A stretch of DNA of 64,000 nt from Streptomyces bluensis (lineage in GTDB: Bacteria; Actinomycetota; Actinomycetes; Streptomycetales; Streptomycetaceae). The first letter of the stretch is position 1. Each line of letters opens with the position of its first letter. Location of the stretch: the NCBI RefSeq assembly GCF_014650715.1, contig NZ_BMVM01000007.1:248001-312000 (forward strand). Reading direction: 5' to 3'. Under the pieces are notes generated by a model. It worked only from the letters and a program-made list of their open reading frames with translations. It searched no databases and had not been told where the DNA came from. Made by a program: the position numbers and the translations under genes. Positions 6,605 through 15,064 of this stretch are shown here, piece after piece.

Positions 6605-8659
6605 ATGAAAGAGCCGAAGACCAGGGAACCCGGCCAGCAGGGGCACAAGGTGAGGGACCGTCCGTGGCTGATGCGGACCTACGCGGGTCACTCCACGGCC
6701 GAGGCGTCCAACGAGTTGTACCGGCGCAACCTCGCCAAGGGGCAGACGGGGCTCTCGGTGGCGTTCGACCTGCCGACGCAGACCGGGTACGACCCCGACC
6801 ACGTTCTCGCCCGCGGCGAGGTCGGCCGGGTCGGGGTGCCGGTCTCGCACCTGGGTGACATGCGCCGGCTGTTCCAGGACATCCCCCTGGAGCAGATGAA
6901 CACCTCGATGACCATCAACGCCACGGCCATGTGGCTGCTGGCGCTCTACCAGGTCGTCGCGGAGGAGCAGGGCCTCGACGAGCAGGCCATCACCCGGCTC
7001 CAGGGGACGACACAGAACGACATCGTGAAGGAGTACCTGTCGCGGGGCACGCATGTCTTCCCGCCCGGCCCCTCCCTCCGTCTTACCACGGACATGATCG
7101 CGTACACGGTCTCCCGCATCCCGAAGTGGAACCCGATCAACATCTGCTCGTACCACCTCCAGGAGGCCGGTGCCACACCGGTCCAGGAGATCGCGTACGC
7201 GATGTCGACGGCCCTCGCGGTGCTGGACGCGGTCCGTGACTCCGGTCAGGTGCCGCAGGAACGCATGGGCGAGGTCGTCGCCCGTATCTCCTTCTTCGTG
7301 AACGCGGGCGTCCGCTTCGTCGAGGAGATGTGCAAGATGCGGGCGTTCGGCCGCATCTGGGACCGCATCACGCGCGAGCGGTACGGCATCGAGGATCCCC
7401 GGCAGCGCCGCTTCCGGTACGGCGTCCAGGTCAACTCGCTGGGTCTGACGGAAGCCCAGCCCGAGAACAACGTCCAGCGGATCGTGCTCGAAATGCTGGC
7501 GGTGACGCTCTCGAAGGACGCCCGCGCGCGTGCCGTCCAGCTCCCCGCCTGGAACGAGGCGCTGGGCCTGCCCCGGCCCTGGGACCAGCAGTGGTCGCTG
7601 CGCATCCAGCAGGTGCTCGCGCACGAGAGCGACCTGCTGGAGTACGACGACATCTTCGAGGGCTCGCACGTCATCGAGGCGAAGGTCGCCCAGCTGGTCG
7701 AGGAGTCGTTCGCCGAGATCGAGCGGATCCAGGAGATGGGCGGCGCCATGGCCGCCGTCGAGTCGGGCTATCTGAAGTCGCGGCTCGTCGCCTCGCACGC
7801 CGCCCGCCGGGCGCGCATCGAGTCCGGCGAGGAGAAGATCGTCGGCGTCAACGTCTTCGAGACGACCGAGCCGAACCCGCTGACGGCCGACCTGGACACG
7901 GCGGTCCACACGGTCGACCCCACGGTCGAGGAACGTGTCGTACGAGCCCTCCGGGAGTGGCGCGACACCCGCGACGACCAGCGCCTTCGCACGGCGCTGG
8001 AGCGGCTCAAAGAGGCCGCCCAGGGCGAGGACAACCTCATGGAGGCCACCCTGGAGTGTGCCCGTGCCGGGGCCACGACCGGTGAGTGGGCCGGGGCGCT
8101 GCGGGAGGTGTTCGGGGAGTTCCGGGCGCCGACCGGCGTCTCCTCGGCACCGGTCGCGGTGACGGCCGAGGAGGGCACCGGGCTGGCGGAGGTCCGCCGC
8201 AAGGTGGACGCCACCGCACGGGACCTGGGCGTGGGCAAGCTGCGCTTCCTCGTCGGCAAGCCCGGCCTGGACGGGCACTCCAACGGGGCCGAGCAGATCG
8301 CCGTGCGGGCCCGGGACGCCGGGTTCGAGGTGGTGTACCAGGGCATCCGGCTCACCCCCGAGCAGATCGTGGACGCGGCCCTCGCCGAGGACGTGCACGC
8401 GGTCGGCCTGTCCGTTCTCTCCGGCTCGCACGCCCGGCTCGTGCCGGACGTGCTGGAGCGGTTGCGTGAGGCCGGTGCGCCCGACATCCCGGTGATCGCC
8501 GGGGGGATCATCCCGAACGGCGACGCCGAGCAGCTCAGGGCCGCTGGAGTGGCGGCCGTGTTCACCCCGAAGGACTTCGACATCACCGAGATCATCGGCC
8601 GTATCGTCGAGGAGATCCGCAAGGCCAACAAGCTCGACCCCTTGGAGGTCCCCGCATGA
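6605..8659 (+). CDS. meaA: Ethylmalonyl-CoA mutase (B12-dependent)
   Basis: A 684-aa coenzyme-B12 mutase that rearranges (2R)-ethylmalonyl-CoA to (2S)-methylsuccinyl-CoA. Residues about 15-520 form the substrate TIM barrel (VAFDLPTQTGYDPDH near residue 52, NSLGLTEAQPENNVQRI near residue 278). Residues about 545-675 form the cobalamin domain, with the DGHSNGAEQ loop giving the cobalt-ligating His and a GLSVLSGSH strand. Single-chain size and the position directly behind ccr separate MeaA from methylmalonyl-CoA mutase. The ATG at 6605 follows ccr by 9 bp, and its TGA overlaps the ATG of the next gene (ATGA at 8656-8659), suggesting translational coupling. Confidence 0.96.
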   Translation: MKEPKTREPGQQGHKVRDRPWLMRTYAGHSTAEASNELYRRNLAKGQTGLSVAFDLPTQTGYDPDHVLARGEVGRVGVPVSHLGDMRRLFQDIPLEQMNTSMTINATAMWLLALYQVVAEEQGLDEQAITRLQGTTQNDIVKEYLSRGTHVFPPGPSLRLTTDMIAYTVSRIPKWNPINICSYHLQEAGATPVQEIAYAMSTALAVLDAVRDSGQVPQERMGEVVARISFFVNAGVRFVEEMCKMRAFGRIWDRITRERYGIEDPRQRRFRYGVQVNSLGLTEAQPENNVQRIVLEMLAVTLSKDARARAVQLPAWNEALGLPRPWDQQWSLRIQQVLAHESDLLEYDDIFEGSHVIEAKVAQLVEESFAEIERIQEMGGAMAAVESGYLKSRLVASHAARRARIESGEEKIVGVNVFETTEPNPLTADLDTAVHTVDPTVEERVVRALREWRDTRDDQRLRTALERLKEAAQGEDNLMEATLECARAGATTGEWAGALREVFGEFRAPTGVSSAPVAVTAEEGTGLAEVRRKVDATARDLGVGKLRFLVGKPGLDGHSNGAEQIAVRARDAGFEVVYQGIRLTPEQIVDAALAEDVHAVGLSVLSGSHARLVPDVLERLREAGAPDIPVIAGGIIPNGDAEQLRAAGVAAVFTPKDFDITEIIGRIVEEIRKANKLDPLEVPA

Positions 8660-9621
8660 CAACGCCCGTCAACCGTCTTCGTCCGCGGCGCTCCTGCCTC
8701 GCGGTGCCGGGAAGCAACCCCCGCTTCCTGGAGAAGGCCCAGGGCCTCCCCGCCGACCAGGTCTTCCTCGACCTGGAGGACGCGTGCGCCCCGCTCGCCA
8801 AACCCGAGGCGCGGCACACGATCGTGAAGTTCCTCAACGAGGGCGACTGGACCGGCAAGACCAGGGTCGTACGCGTGAACGACTGGACGACCGAGTGGAC
8901 GTACCGCGACGTCGTCACCGTCGTCGAGGGCGCGGGGGTGAACCTGGACTGCATCATGCTGCCGAAGGTGCAGGACGCCCAGCAGGTCGTCGCCCTGGAC
9001 CTGCTGCTCACCCAGATCGAGAAGACGATGGGCTTCGAGGTCGGGCGGATCGGCATCGAGGCCCAGATCGAGAACGCCCAGGGCCTCAACAACGTCAACG
9101 AGATCGCCCAGGCCTCGCCGCGCGTCGAGACGATCATCTTCGGCCCGGCCGACTTCATGGCGTCGATCAACATGAAGTCGCTGGTCGTCGGCGAGCAGCC
9201 GCCCGGCTATCCGGCGGACGCCTACCACTACATCCTGATGAAGATCCTCATGGCCGCCCGCGCCAACAACCTCCAGGCGATCGACGGCCCCTACCTCCAG
9301 ATCCGCAACATCGACGGCTACCGCGAGGTCGCCCGGCGCGCCGCGGCGCTCGGCTTCGACGGCAAGTGGGTGCTCCACCCGGGCCAGGTCGAGGCGTCCA
9401 ACGAGATCTTCTCGCCCTCCCAGGAGGACTACGACCACGCCGAGCTGATCCTGGACGCGTACGAGTACTGCACGTCCGAGGCGGGCGGCAAGAAGGGCTC
9501 GGCGATGCTCGGCGACGAGATGATCGACGAGGCCAGCCGCAAGATGGCGCTGGTCATCGCGGGCAAGGGCCGCGCCGCCGGTATGCGGCGCACCAGCACG
9601 TTCGAGATTCCGGAGGCGTAG
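8656..9621 (+). CDS. mcl: CitE-like L-malyl-CoA / beta-methylmalyl-CoA lyase
   Basis: A 321-aa HpcH/HpaI-CitE family TIM barrel. Seen are the N-terminal RSCLAVPGSNPRFLEKA motif, the DLEDACAPLAKPEAR metal/CoA segment, IGIEAQIENAQGL carrying the Mg2+-binding Glu, and FGPADFMASINM. In the ethylmalonyl-CoA pathway this enzyme cleaves beta-methylmalyl-CoA to glyoxylate and propionyl-CoA, and some relatives also handle malyl-CoA. Length matches Mcl1 of methylotrophs and Rhodobacter. A malyl-CoA thioesterase (Mcl2) cannot be excluded by sequence, but no second CitE gene is visible here. It overlaps meaA by 4 bp and is 3 bp from the next gene. Confidence 0.92.
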   Translation: MTTPVNRLRPRRSCLAVPGSNPRFLEKAQGLPADQVFLDLEDACAPLAKPEARHTIVKFLNEGDWTGKTRVVRVNDWTTEWTYRDVVTVVEGAGVNLDCIMLPKVQDAQQVVALDLLLTQIEKTMGFEVGRIGIEAQIENAQGLNNVNEIAQASPRVETIIFGPADFMASINMKSLVVGEQPPGYPADAYHYILMKILMAARANNLQAIDGPYLQIRNIDGYREVARRAAALGFDGKWVLHPGQVEASNEIFSPSQEDYDHAELILDAYEYCTSEAGGKKGSAMLGDEMIDEASRKMALVIAGKGRAAGMRRTSTFEIPEA

Positions 9622-9624
9622 GGC

Positions 9625-10140
9625 ATGCAGTTCGGGCGCACCTACGAGGAGTTCGAGGTCGGTGCCGTCTACAAGCACTGGCCGGGGAAGACGGTCACGG
9701 AGTACGACGACCACCTCTTCTGCCTGCTCACCATGAACCACCACCCGCTCCACCTGGACAGCAACTACGCGGAGAAGACGACGGACTTCGGGAAGAACGT
9801 CGTCGTGGGGAACTACATCTACTCGCTGCTGCTCGGCATGTCGGTGCCCGACGTCTCCGGCAAGGCGATCGCCAACCTGGAGATCGAGTCGCTCCGGCAC
9901 GTGGCGCCGACCTTCCACGGCGACACGGTCTACGGCGAGACGACCGTGCTCGACAAGTGGCCGTCCAAGTCGAAGGGCGACCGCGGCATCGTCCACGTCG
10001 AGACCAAGGGCTACAAACAGGACGGCACGCTCGTGTGCGTGTTCCGCCGCAAGGTGATGGTGCCCACCGAGACATACATCAAGGAGCGCGGCGGCGAGCA
10101 GCCCGGCCGCCCCGCACCCGCGGAGAACACGGAGAAGTAG
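9625..10140 (+). CDS. mch: MaoC-like mesaconyl-CoA hydratase
   Basis: A 171-aa single hot-dog MaoC dehydratase. The hydratase segment TEYDDHLFCLLTMNHHPLHL (about residues 30-49) holds the catalytic Asp/His region, and VVVGNYIYSLLLGMSV forms the central helix. In context it hydrates mesaconyl-C1-CoA to beta-methylmalyl-CoA, the substrate of the lyase encoded 3 bp upstream. The Rhodobacter and Methylobacterium enzymes are about twice this length (two fused hot dogs), so this single-domain form probably works as a dimer. The last ~20 residues are a hydrophilic tail. The stop is 2 bp from the next ATG. Confidence 0.88.
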   Translation: MQFGRTYEEFEVGAVYKHWPGKTVTEYDDHLFCLLTMNHHPLHLDSNYAEKTTDFGKNVVVGNYIYSLLLGMSVPDVSGKAIANLEIESLRHVAPTFHGDTVYGETTVLDKWPSKSKGDRGIVHVETKGYKQDGTLVCVFRRKVMVPTETYIKERGGEQPGRPAPAENTEK

Positions 10141-10142
10141 CC

Positions 10143-11357
10143 ATGGCGCGACTCGCCCAGACCCACGGTCTGACCGACATTCAGCAGGAGATCGTCTCCA
10201 CCGTGCGGGACTTCGTCGACAAGGAGATCATCCCGGTCGCGACCGAACTGGAGCACCGCGACGAGTACCCGCAGCAGATCGTCGACGGCCTGAAGGAGCT
10301 GGGTCTGTTCGGTCTGATGATTCCCGAGGAGTACGGCGGCCTGGGCGAGTCCCTCCTCACGTACGCCCTCTGTGTGGAGGAGATCGCCCGCGGCTGGATG
10401 TCCGTGTCCGGCATCATCAACACGCACTTCATCGTGGCGTACCTGCTCAAGCAGCACGGCACACAGGAGCAGAAGGACACCTTCCTGCCGAAGATGGCGC
10501 TGGGCGAGGTCCGGGGTGCCTTCTCGATGTCGGAGCCGGGACTGGGCTCGGATGTGGCGGCCATCACCTCGAAGGCCGTGAAGGAGGGTGACGAGTACGT
10601 CCTGAACGGCCAGAAGATGTGGCTCACGAACGGCGGAACGTCAACCCTGGTTGCCGTCCTCGTGCGGAGTGACGAAGGACACTCCCCCTCTGAGGCGGCC
10701 GCGGCGCCCCACCGGTCGATGACGACCTTCCTCGTCGAGAAGGAGCCCGGTTTCGGCGAGGTCCGCCCGGGGCTCACCATCCCCGGCAAGATCGACAAGA
10801 TGGGCTACAAGGGCGTCGACACGACCGAGCTCATCATGGACGGACTGCGCATTCCGGCCAATCGTGTACTCGGCGGTGTCACCGGCCGAGGTTTTTACCA
10901 AATGATGGACGGAGTCGAGGTAGGCCGGGTGAATGTGGCGGCGCGTGGCTGTGGCGTCGCTCAGCGTGCTTTCGAACTGGGTGTCCGGTACGCCCAGCAG
11001 CGACACACCTTCGGCAAGCAGATCGCCCAGCACCAGGCGATTCAGTTCAAGCTGGCGGAGATGGCTACCAAGGTCGAGGCCGCCCATGCCATGATGGTCA
11101 ACGCGGCTCGCAAAAAGGACTCGGGCGAACGAAACGACCTCGAAGCGGGGATGGCGAAGTACCTCGCCTCCGAATACTGCAAAGAAGTCGTGGAGGACGC
11201 CTTCCGGATCCATGGCGGCTACGGCTTCTCCAAGGAGTACGAGATCGAGCGCCTCTACCGTGAGGCACCGATGCTGCTGATCGGTGAAGGTACCGCCGAA
11301 ATCCAGAAAATGATCATCGGGCGCAGACTGCTCGAAGAATATCGATTCCAGGGCTAG
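10143..11357 (+). CDS. mcd: Acyl-CoA dehydrogenase, probable (2S)-methylsuccinyl-CoA dehydrogenase
   Basis: A 404-aa FAD acyl-CoA dehydrogenase. The FAD/substrate loop FSMSEPGLGSDVAAI lies near residues 122-136, MWLTNGGTSTLVAV near 159-172, and the C-terminal DAFRIHGGYGFSKEYEIERL precedes LIGEGTAEIQ, whose E382 is the catalytic base position. Placement at the end of the ccr-meaA-mcl-mch array argues for oxidation of methylsuccinyl-CoA to mesaconyl-CoA. Proteobacterial Mcd is about 550 aa with an extra N-terminal part that is absent here, so the assignment rests on context. A loop of about 8 extra residues (near HSPSEAAAAPHRS) and a drop in third-position GC in the 3' half are unusual. Confidence 0.85.
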   Translation: MARLAQTHGLTDIQQEIVSTVRDFVDKEIIPVATELEHRDEYPQQIVDGLKELGLFGLMIPEEYGGLGESLLTYALCVEEIARGWMSVSGIINTHFIVAYLLKQHGTQEQKDTFLPKMALGEVRGAFSMSEPGLGSDVAAITSKAVKEGDEYVLNGQKMWLTNGGTSTLVAVLVRSDEGHSPSEAAAAPHRSMTTFLVEKEPGFGEVRPGLTIPGKIDKMGYKGVDTTELIMDGLRIPANRVLGGVTGRGFYQMMDGVEVGRVNVAARGCGVAQRAFELGVRYAQQRHTFGKQIAQHQAIQFKLAEMATKVEAAHAMMVNAARKKDSGERNDLEAGMAKYLASEYCKEVVEDAFRIHGGYGFSKEYEIERLYREAPMLLIGEGTAEIQKMIIGRRLLEEYRFQG

Positions 11358-11526
11358 ACGTCCGTTTACGGGTGTTTTCTTCGAGAAGAAGATCACACCC
11401 TGTCAACGGTCTTCAGCCGCCGACTCGGCTTCCTGGCTTGCCCAGTTGTGGCCCGCGACCGGTACGATCCCGGAAAAGCCGCCGTCCCCAGTCACAGCGC
11501 GGCATCATCCGCTACGAAGGTCATCC

Positions 11527-12183
11527 ATGCCCCACAGCCAAACCTCTGCACCACGCGACAGCCTGGCCGGCGTACGCCTCGCGCGCGGAGCATCGCCGTG
11601 GCTTCTCCCGACCGTCGCCACCGCAGCCCTCAGCCTGGTCCGCGCGCGCCGCTCCGGCGCCGCCAAGGCCGTGGCCGTACCCGCCACCGCTCTCGCGGCC
11701 GGCATGCTGTGGTTCTTCCGCGACCCCGAGCGCGAGATCGCCCAGGGCCGAGTCATCTCGCCCGCCGACGGTGTGGTGCAGAGCATCATGCCGTGGAAGG
11801 ACGGCCGCACCCGCGTCGCGATCTTCATGAGCCCGCTCAACGTCCACGTGAACCGCGCGCCGCTCTCCGGCACGGTCACGTCGGTCGAGCACATCCCGGG
11901 CGGGTTCGTTCCGGCGTTCAACAAGGAGAGCGAGAACAACGAGCGCGTCGTCTGGCACTTCGACACCGAGCTCGGTGACATCGAGATGGTCCAGATCGCC
12001 GGCGCGGTCGCCCGCCGTATCGTCCCGTACATCCCGCAGGGCACCAAGGTCGAGCAGGGTGACCGCATCGGGCTGATCCGCTTCGGCTCGCGCGTCGACA
12101 TCTACCTCCCCGAAGGCGTCGAGGTCGCGGTCGAGGTCGGGCAGAAGACCGTGGCTGGGGTGACTCGCATTGACCGTGATTGA
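11527..12183 (+). CDS. psd: Phosphatidylserine decarboxylase proenzyme (short type)
   Basis: A 218-aa type II PSD that makes phosphatidylethanolamine. The proenzyme cuts itself at the Gly-Ser pair in IRFGSRVDIYLP (G187-S188), turning the Ser into the pyruvoyl cofactor. A hydrophobic stretch (AVAVPATALAAGMLWFF, about residues 45-62) anchors it to the membrane, and SPADGVVQSI and NVHVNRAPLSG are family blocks. The ATG at 11527 has GAAGG upstream; a TACGAT box at 11463-11468 may be its -10. Its 3' end overlaps pssA by 14 bp, so both are coupled. Confidence 0.94.
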   Translation: MPHSQTSAPRDSLAGVRLARGASPWLLPTVATAALSLVRARRSGAAKAVAVPATALAAGMLWFFRDPEREIAQGRVISPADGVVQSIMPWKDGRTRVAIFMSPLNVHVNRAPLSGTVTSVEHIPGGFVPAFNKESENNERVVWHFDTELGDIEMVQIAGAVARRIVPYIPQGTKVEQGDRIGLIRFGSRVDIYLPEGVEVAVEVGQKTVAGVTRIDRD

Positions 12184-13024
12184 TCCCGATACACAGGCCG
12201 GCTGGGTGCCCGACGCGGTGGATGACGACGACGAGGAGGAGATGCCGCTGTCGCTGCGCCTGTCGATAGCGGACACCCTGACGCTCGGCAACGCCACGTG
12301 CGGCTTCATGGCGGTGTACTTCACCACCACCGGCATCCTGATCCCGCACCTCACCGGCAGCCAGGAGTCCGGCATGGCCCGCAACAGCGCGGCCACGGCG
12401 GTCATCCTCATGCTGTGCGCGGCGGTCTTCGACCTGTTCGACGGCCTCGTGGCGCGCAAGCTGCGGTCCTCGCCGATGGGCGCGGAGCTGGACAACCTCT
12501 CCGACCTGATCAGCTTCGGTCTGGCGCCGGCGTACTTCGTCCTCGTCTACGGCATGGTCGCCGACGACGCCTACCAGCGGGTGGCGACGGTGGGAGCCGT
12601 CGTGGTGCTGCTCGCGGTGGTGCTGAGACTCGCCCGTTTCTCGTGCGTGACGGTGAAGGACGGCACGTTCCAGGGCATGCCGTCACCGTTCGGCGCGCTC
12701 ACGGTCGTCTCGATCATCCTGCTGGAGCTGCCCTTCGTGGCGACGCTGCTGGCGATCCTGGGTACGGCGTGGCTGATGGTGAGCCGGGTCGAGTACCCGA
12801 AGCCGCGGGGGCGCCTCGCGGTGGCGATGCTCTCCTGGATCGTGCTGAGCATGGGGCTCCTGGCCGCATGGGCCTTCGACGCCCCCAGCGGACAGCTGCT
12901 GCTCCAGACGGGCTGTGCGCTGCAGCTGGTCATGGGTGCGGTGATCCCGCTGTTCGCCACGGCCCGCCGGGTGAACAACTTCCGCGGCAACCGGCGTGAG
13001 GCGCGGGCGGCGCAGCTGCCGTAG
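12170..13024 (+). CDS. pssA: CDP-diacylglycerol-serine O-phosphatidyltransferase
   Basis: A 284-aa membrane enzyme that joins serine to CDP-diacylglycerol, giving phosphatidylserine for Psd. The CDP-alcohol phosphotransferase signature is complete: DGLVARKLRSSPMGAELDNL plus SD (DGxxAR, x8, GxxxD, xxxD) at about residues 92-112. Six to eight hydrophobic helices follow. The N-terminus is an acidic cytosolic tail (DAVDDDDEEEM). A TTG at 12170 with GGGG upstream gives the MTVIDPDTQAG N-terminus; GTG at 12176 is the alternative. The gene overlaps psd by 14 bp and ends 25 bp before a strong hairpin. Confidence 0.94.
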   Translation: MTVIDPDTQAGWVPDAVDDDDEEEMPLSLRLSIADTLTLGNATCGFMAVYFTTTGILIPHLTGSQESGMARNSAATAVILMLCAAVFDLFDGLVARKLRSSPMGAELDNLSDLISFGLAPAYFVLVYGMVADDAYQRVATVGAVVVLLAVVLRLARFSCVTVKDGTFQGMPSPFGALTVVSIILLELPFVATLLAILGTAWLMVSRVEYPKPRGRLAVAMLSWIVLSMGLLAAWAFDAPSGQLLLQTGCALQLVMGAVIPLFATARRVNNFRGNRREARAAQLP

Positions 13025-13049
13025 GCGTCCGGTGGACGTTGTGTGTGAC

Positions 13050-13080
13050 GAGGGCCCGAACCACTCCGGTTCGGGCCCTC
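13050..13080 (+). terminator. Terminator hairpin after psd-pssA
   Basis: GAGGGCCCGAACC (13050-13062) pairs perfectly with GGTTCGGGCCCTC (13068-13080) around a 5-nt loop, followed by CTTCGT. Position 25 bp after the pssA stop makes it the end of the long plus-strand array that starts at ccr. Confidence 0.85.
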
Positions 13081-13121
13081 CTTCGTGTCGGGCCTCGCCG
13101 CGCGTCCGACCGGCAGGCGGA

Positions 13122-13327
13122 TTTCGCCCCCGCCGCCCCTACCCGTCCCATCCCTGGGGGCTGCCGCCCCCAGACCCCCGCTTGTCGGCCTGAACGGCCT
13201 CGTCCTCAAACGCCGGACGGGCTGACGTTCAGCGAAGCCCCGGGGGTCCAGGGGGCGTAGCCCCCCTTGGCGGGGTCGAGGGGGCAGCGCCCCTGGGATG
13301 GGACGAGTAGGGGCGGCGGGGGCGAAA
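13122..13327. repeat. Large imperfect inverted repeat between convergent genes
   Basis: A ~48-bp GC-rich arm (13122-13170) is repeated in inverse orientation at 13281-13327 with few mismatches; both share the TTTCGCCCCCGCCGCCCCTA end. The ~110-bp interior includes the CCTCAAACGCCGGACGGGCTG string often seen between Streptomyces genes. It lies in the gap between pssA and the glycerate kinase and encodes nothing. It could act as a bidirectional terminator. Confidence 0.8.
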
Positions 13328-13348
13328 CACCCCTGGCGGTCCCCGTCG

Positions 13349-14485
13349 TCAGGTCAAGAAGTCCCTCGCGAGCCGTTCCGCCACGGACTCCAGGATCGGG
13401 CCCGCATCCGCGATGCACCGCTGCACGTCGGGCTCCACCTCGGTCAGCGGGTAGGCACGGGCGATACCCGCCCGGCCAAGGGTCTCCGGTGACAGTGCGA
13501 GCCGGCCGCAGACCGCGACGACCTCCTTGCCCGCTGCGCGGGCGGCCGCGGCGACACCCGCGGGAGCCTTGCCGTGGAGTGTCTGTTCGTCCAGGGAGCC
13601 CTCACCGGTGATCACCAGCGTGGCCCGCTCCAGCGCGGGCGCGAAGCCCAGGACATCCAGCATGACCTCGATGCCCGGACGGAAACCGGCGCCCACGATG
13701 AGGGCGCCGTACCCGATGCCGCCCGCCGCACCCGCACCCGGCGAGGTGGCGTACTCGGCCGCCCGTGCGCCGATCGCCTCTTCCAGAACCTTCGCGAAGT
13801 GACCCAGCGCCGCGTCCAGCACCGCCACGTCGTCCGGGGTCGCCCCCTTCTGCGGCCCGTACACGGCGGGCGCGCCCTTGGGTCCGGTCAGCGGGTTGTC
13901 CACGTCGCTGGCCAGCACGAACTCGATCTCGGTGAGCCGGGGGTCGAGGCCCGAGAGGTCGGCGGTGGCCAGGGCGCTCAGTGCTCCGCCCCCGGGTCCG
14001 ACGGGTTCTCCGTCGGCGTCGAGGAAGCGGGCCCCGAGCGCGGCCAGCATGCCCGAGCCGCCGTCCGTGGTGGCGCTCCCGCCCACACCGAACACGATCG
14101 TCCGCGCGCCCGCGTCCAGCGCGGCCGCCAACAGTTCACCTGACCCGTACGTCGTGGCGGTCAGCGGCGCGAACACCCCGGCGGGCAGTCGCTGCAACCC
14201 GCTGGCCTCGGCCATCTCGACGACGGCGGTGTCACCGCGCAGCGCGTACGCCGCCGTGACGGGCTCGCCGAGAGGGCCGGTGACCCGTACCTCCCGGCGT
14301 TCGAACCCGGCCGCGACCGCCGCGTCCACCGTCCCGTCGCCGCCGTCGGCCACGGGCAGCGCCTCGACCTCGGCCTCCGGCACGACCCTCCGCAGACCCG
14401 CCGTCACCCGATCCGCGACCTGCACGGCCGTCAGTGAGCCCTTGAACTTGTCCGCGGCGATCAGCACCCGCGCAGTTCCCGTCAC
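13349..14485 (-). CDS. Glycerate kinase (GlxK/GarK family)
   Basis: A 378-aa type I glycerate kinase that phosphorylates D-glycerate, usually to 2-phosphoglycerate, linking glyoxylate/glycerate metabolism to glycolysis. Family blocks seen are the start ADKFKGSLTA, PVADGGDGTVDA, VFGVGGSATTDGGSGMLAAL, LASDVDNPLTGPKGA and the late VITGEGSLDEQTLHGKAP. Length is typical. It starts at a GTG (14485); no better start is seen upstream. It is transcribed toward pssA, with the inverted repeat just beyond its stop. Glyoxylate from the nearby lyase could reach it, but that link is inference. Confidence 0.93.
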   Translation of the reverse strand: MTGTARVLIAADKFKGSLTAVQVADRVTAGLRRVVPEAEVEALPVADGGDGTVDAAVAAGFERREVRVTGPLGEPVTAAYALRGDTAVVEMAEASGLQRLPAGVFAPLTATTYGSGELLAAALDAGARTIVFGVGGSATTDGGSGMLAALGARFLDADGEPVGPGGGALSALATADLSGLDPRLTEIEFVLASDVDNPLTGPKGAPAVYGPQKGATPDDVAVLDAALGHFAKVLEEAIGARAAEYATSPGAGAAGGIGYGALIVGAGFRPGIEVMLDVLGFAPALERATLVITGEGSLDEQTLHGKAPAGVAAAARAAGKEVVAVCGRLALSPETLGRAGIARAYPLTEVEPDVQRCIADAGPILESVAERLARDFLT

Positions 14486-14638
14486 CTGGTTTTCCCCTCA
14501 CTCTTCGGGCCTTGCACATGTCAAGGCAGCCGCGCCGCAAGGACCCTAACCGGTGACAGAGGCCACTGCCCAGGGTGGACGCCCGGGTCTCGGGGCCCCC
14601 TGGGTCCTGTCATCAAACTCCCGTCTGCCTGGCGGCGC

Positions 14639-14878
14639 TCACTCCGGGACGGAGGCACCGCTGTGGTCGTAGAACTGGTGCATCATGGCGTTGCCGTCTC
14701 CGCTGGGCATGCTGATGTGCTCCATCACGTCCTCCAGGACGTCGTAGTCCCCGGTGAGGACGTGGATGTCGCCGGACTGGACGAGGGGCTCCGCGGGCGC
14801 CGCGTGGGCCGGGACCGCGGCGAACAGGGCGGCGAGGGACAGGGCCGCGAGCGTGATCGTACGGCTCATCAAGGTCAT
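14639..14878 (-). CDS. Small secreted protein of unknown function (79 aa)
   Basis: A 79-aa protein with a clear signal peptide: basic MTLMSRT, a hydrophobic ITLAALSLAALFAAV core and an AHA/AP cleavage site near residue 26. The mature ~53 residues are acidic (DYDVLEDVMEHISMPSGDGN) and have no Cys, so it is not a chaplin or SapB-type peptide. AGGAG lies 4 nt before the ATG at 14878; a second ATG three codons later is possible. I do not recognise the family. It sits alone between glycerate kinase and the divergent ADP-ribosylglycohydrolase. Confidence 0.7.
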   Translation of the reverse strand: MTLMSRTITLAALSLAALFAAVPAHAAPAEPLVQSGDIHVLTGDYDVLEDVMEHISMPSGDGNAMMHQFYDHSGASVPE

Positions 14879-15064
14879 GACACTCCTGGCGCAAGGCGGA
14901 CGATTGCCGTCCGGAACCAAACGGACGCCGGGAAGTAAACCAGGCGGACATCCCGTGTCGCCGTGTCCCTGGACGAAGGTTGACGTGAGTCCGGTACGGA
15001 GATTGACGCGGCGAACGGGGAGGCCGGCCGGGCGGAACCGCGCCGGATTCGGTAAACCGGACGT

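Noticed and set aside
5189..8662. 1157-codon open minus-strand frame opposite ccr and meaA
   Set aside because: It is the antisense of two well-recognised genes; its composition (Arg/Val/His/Asp-rich) reflects the high-GC codons on the other strand.
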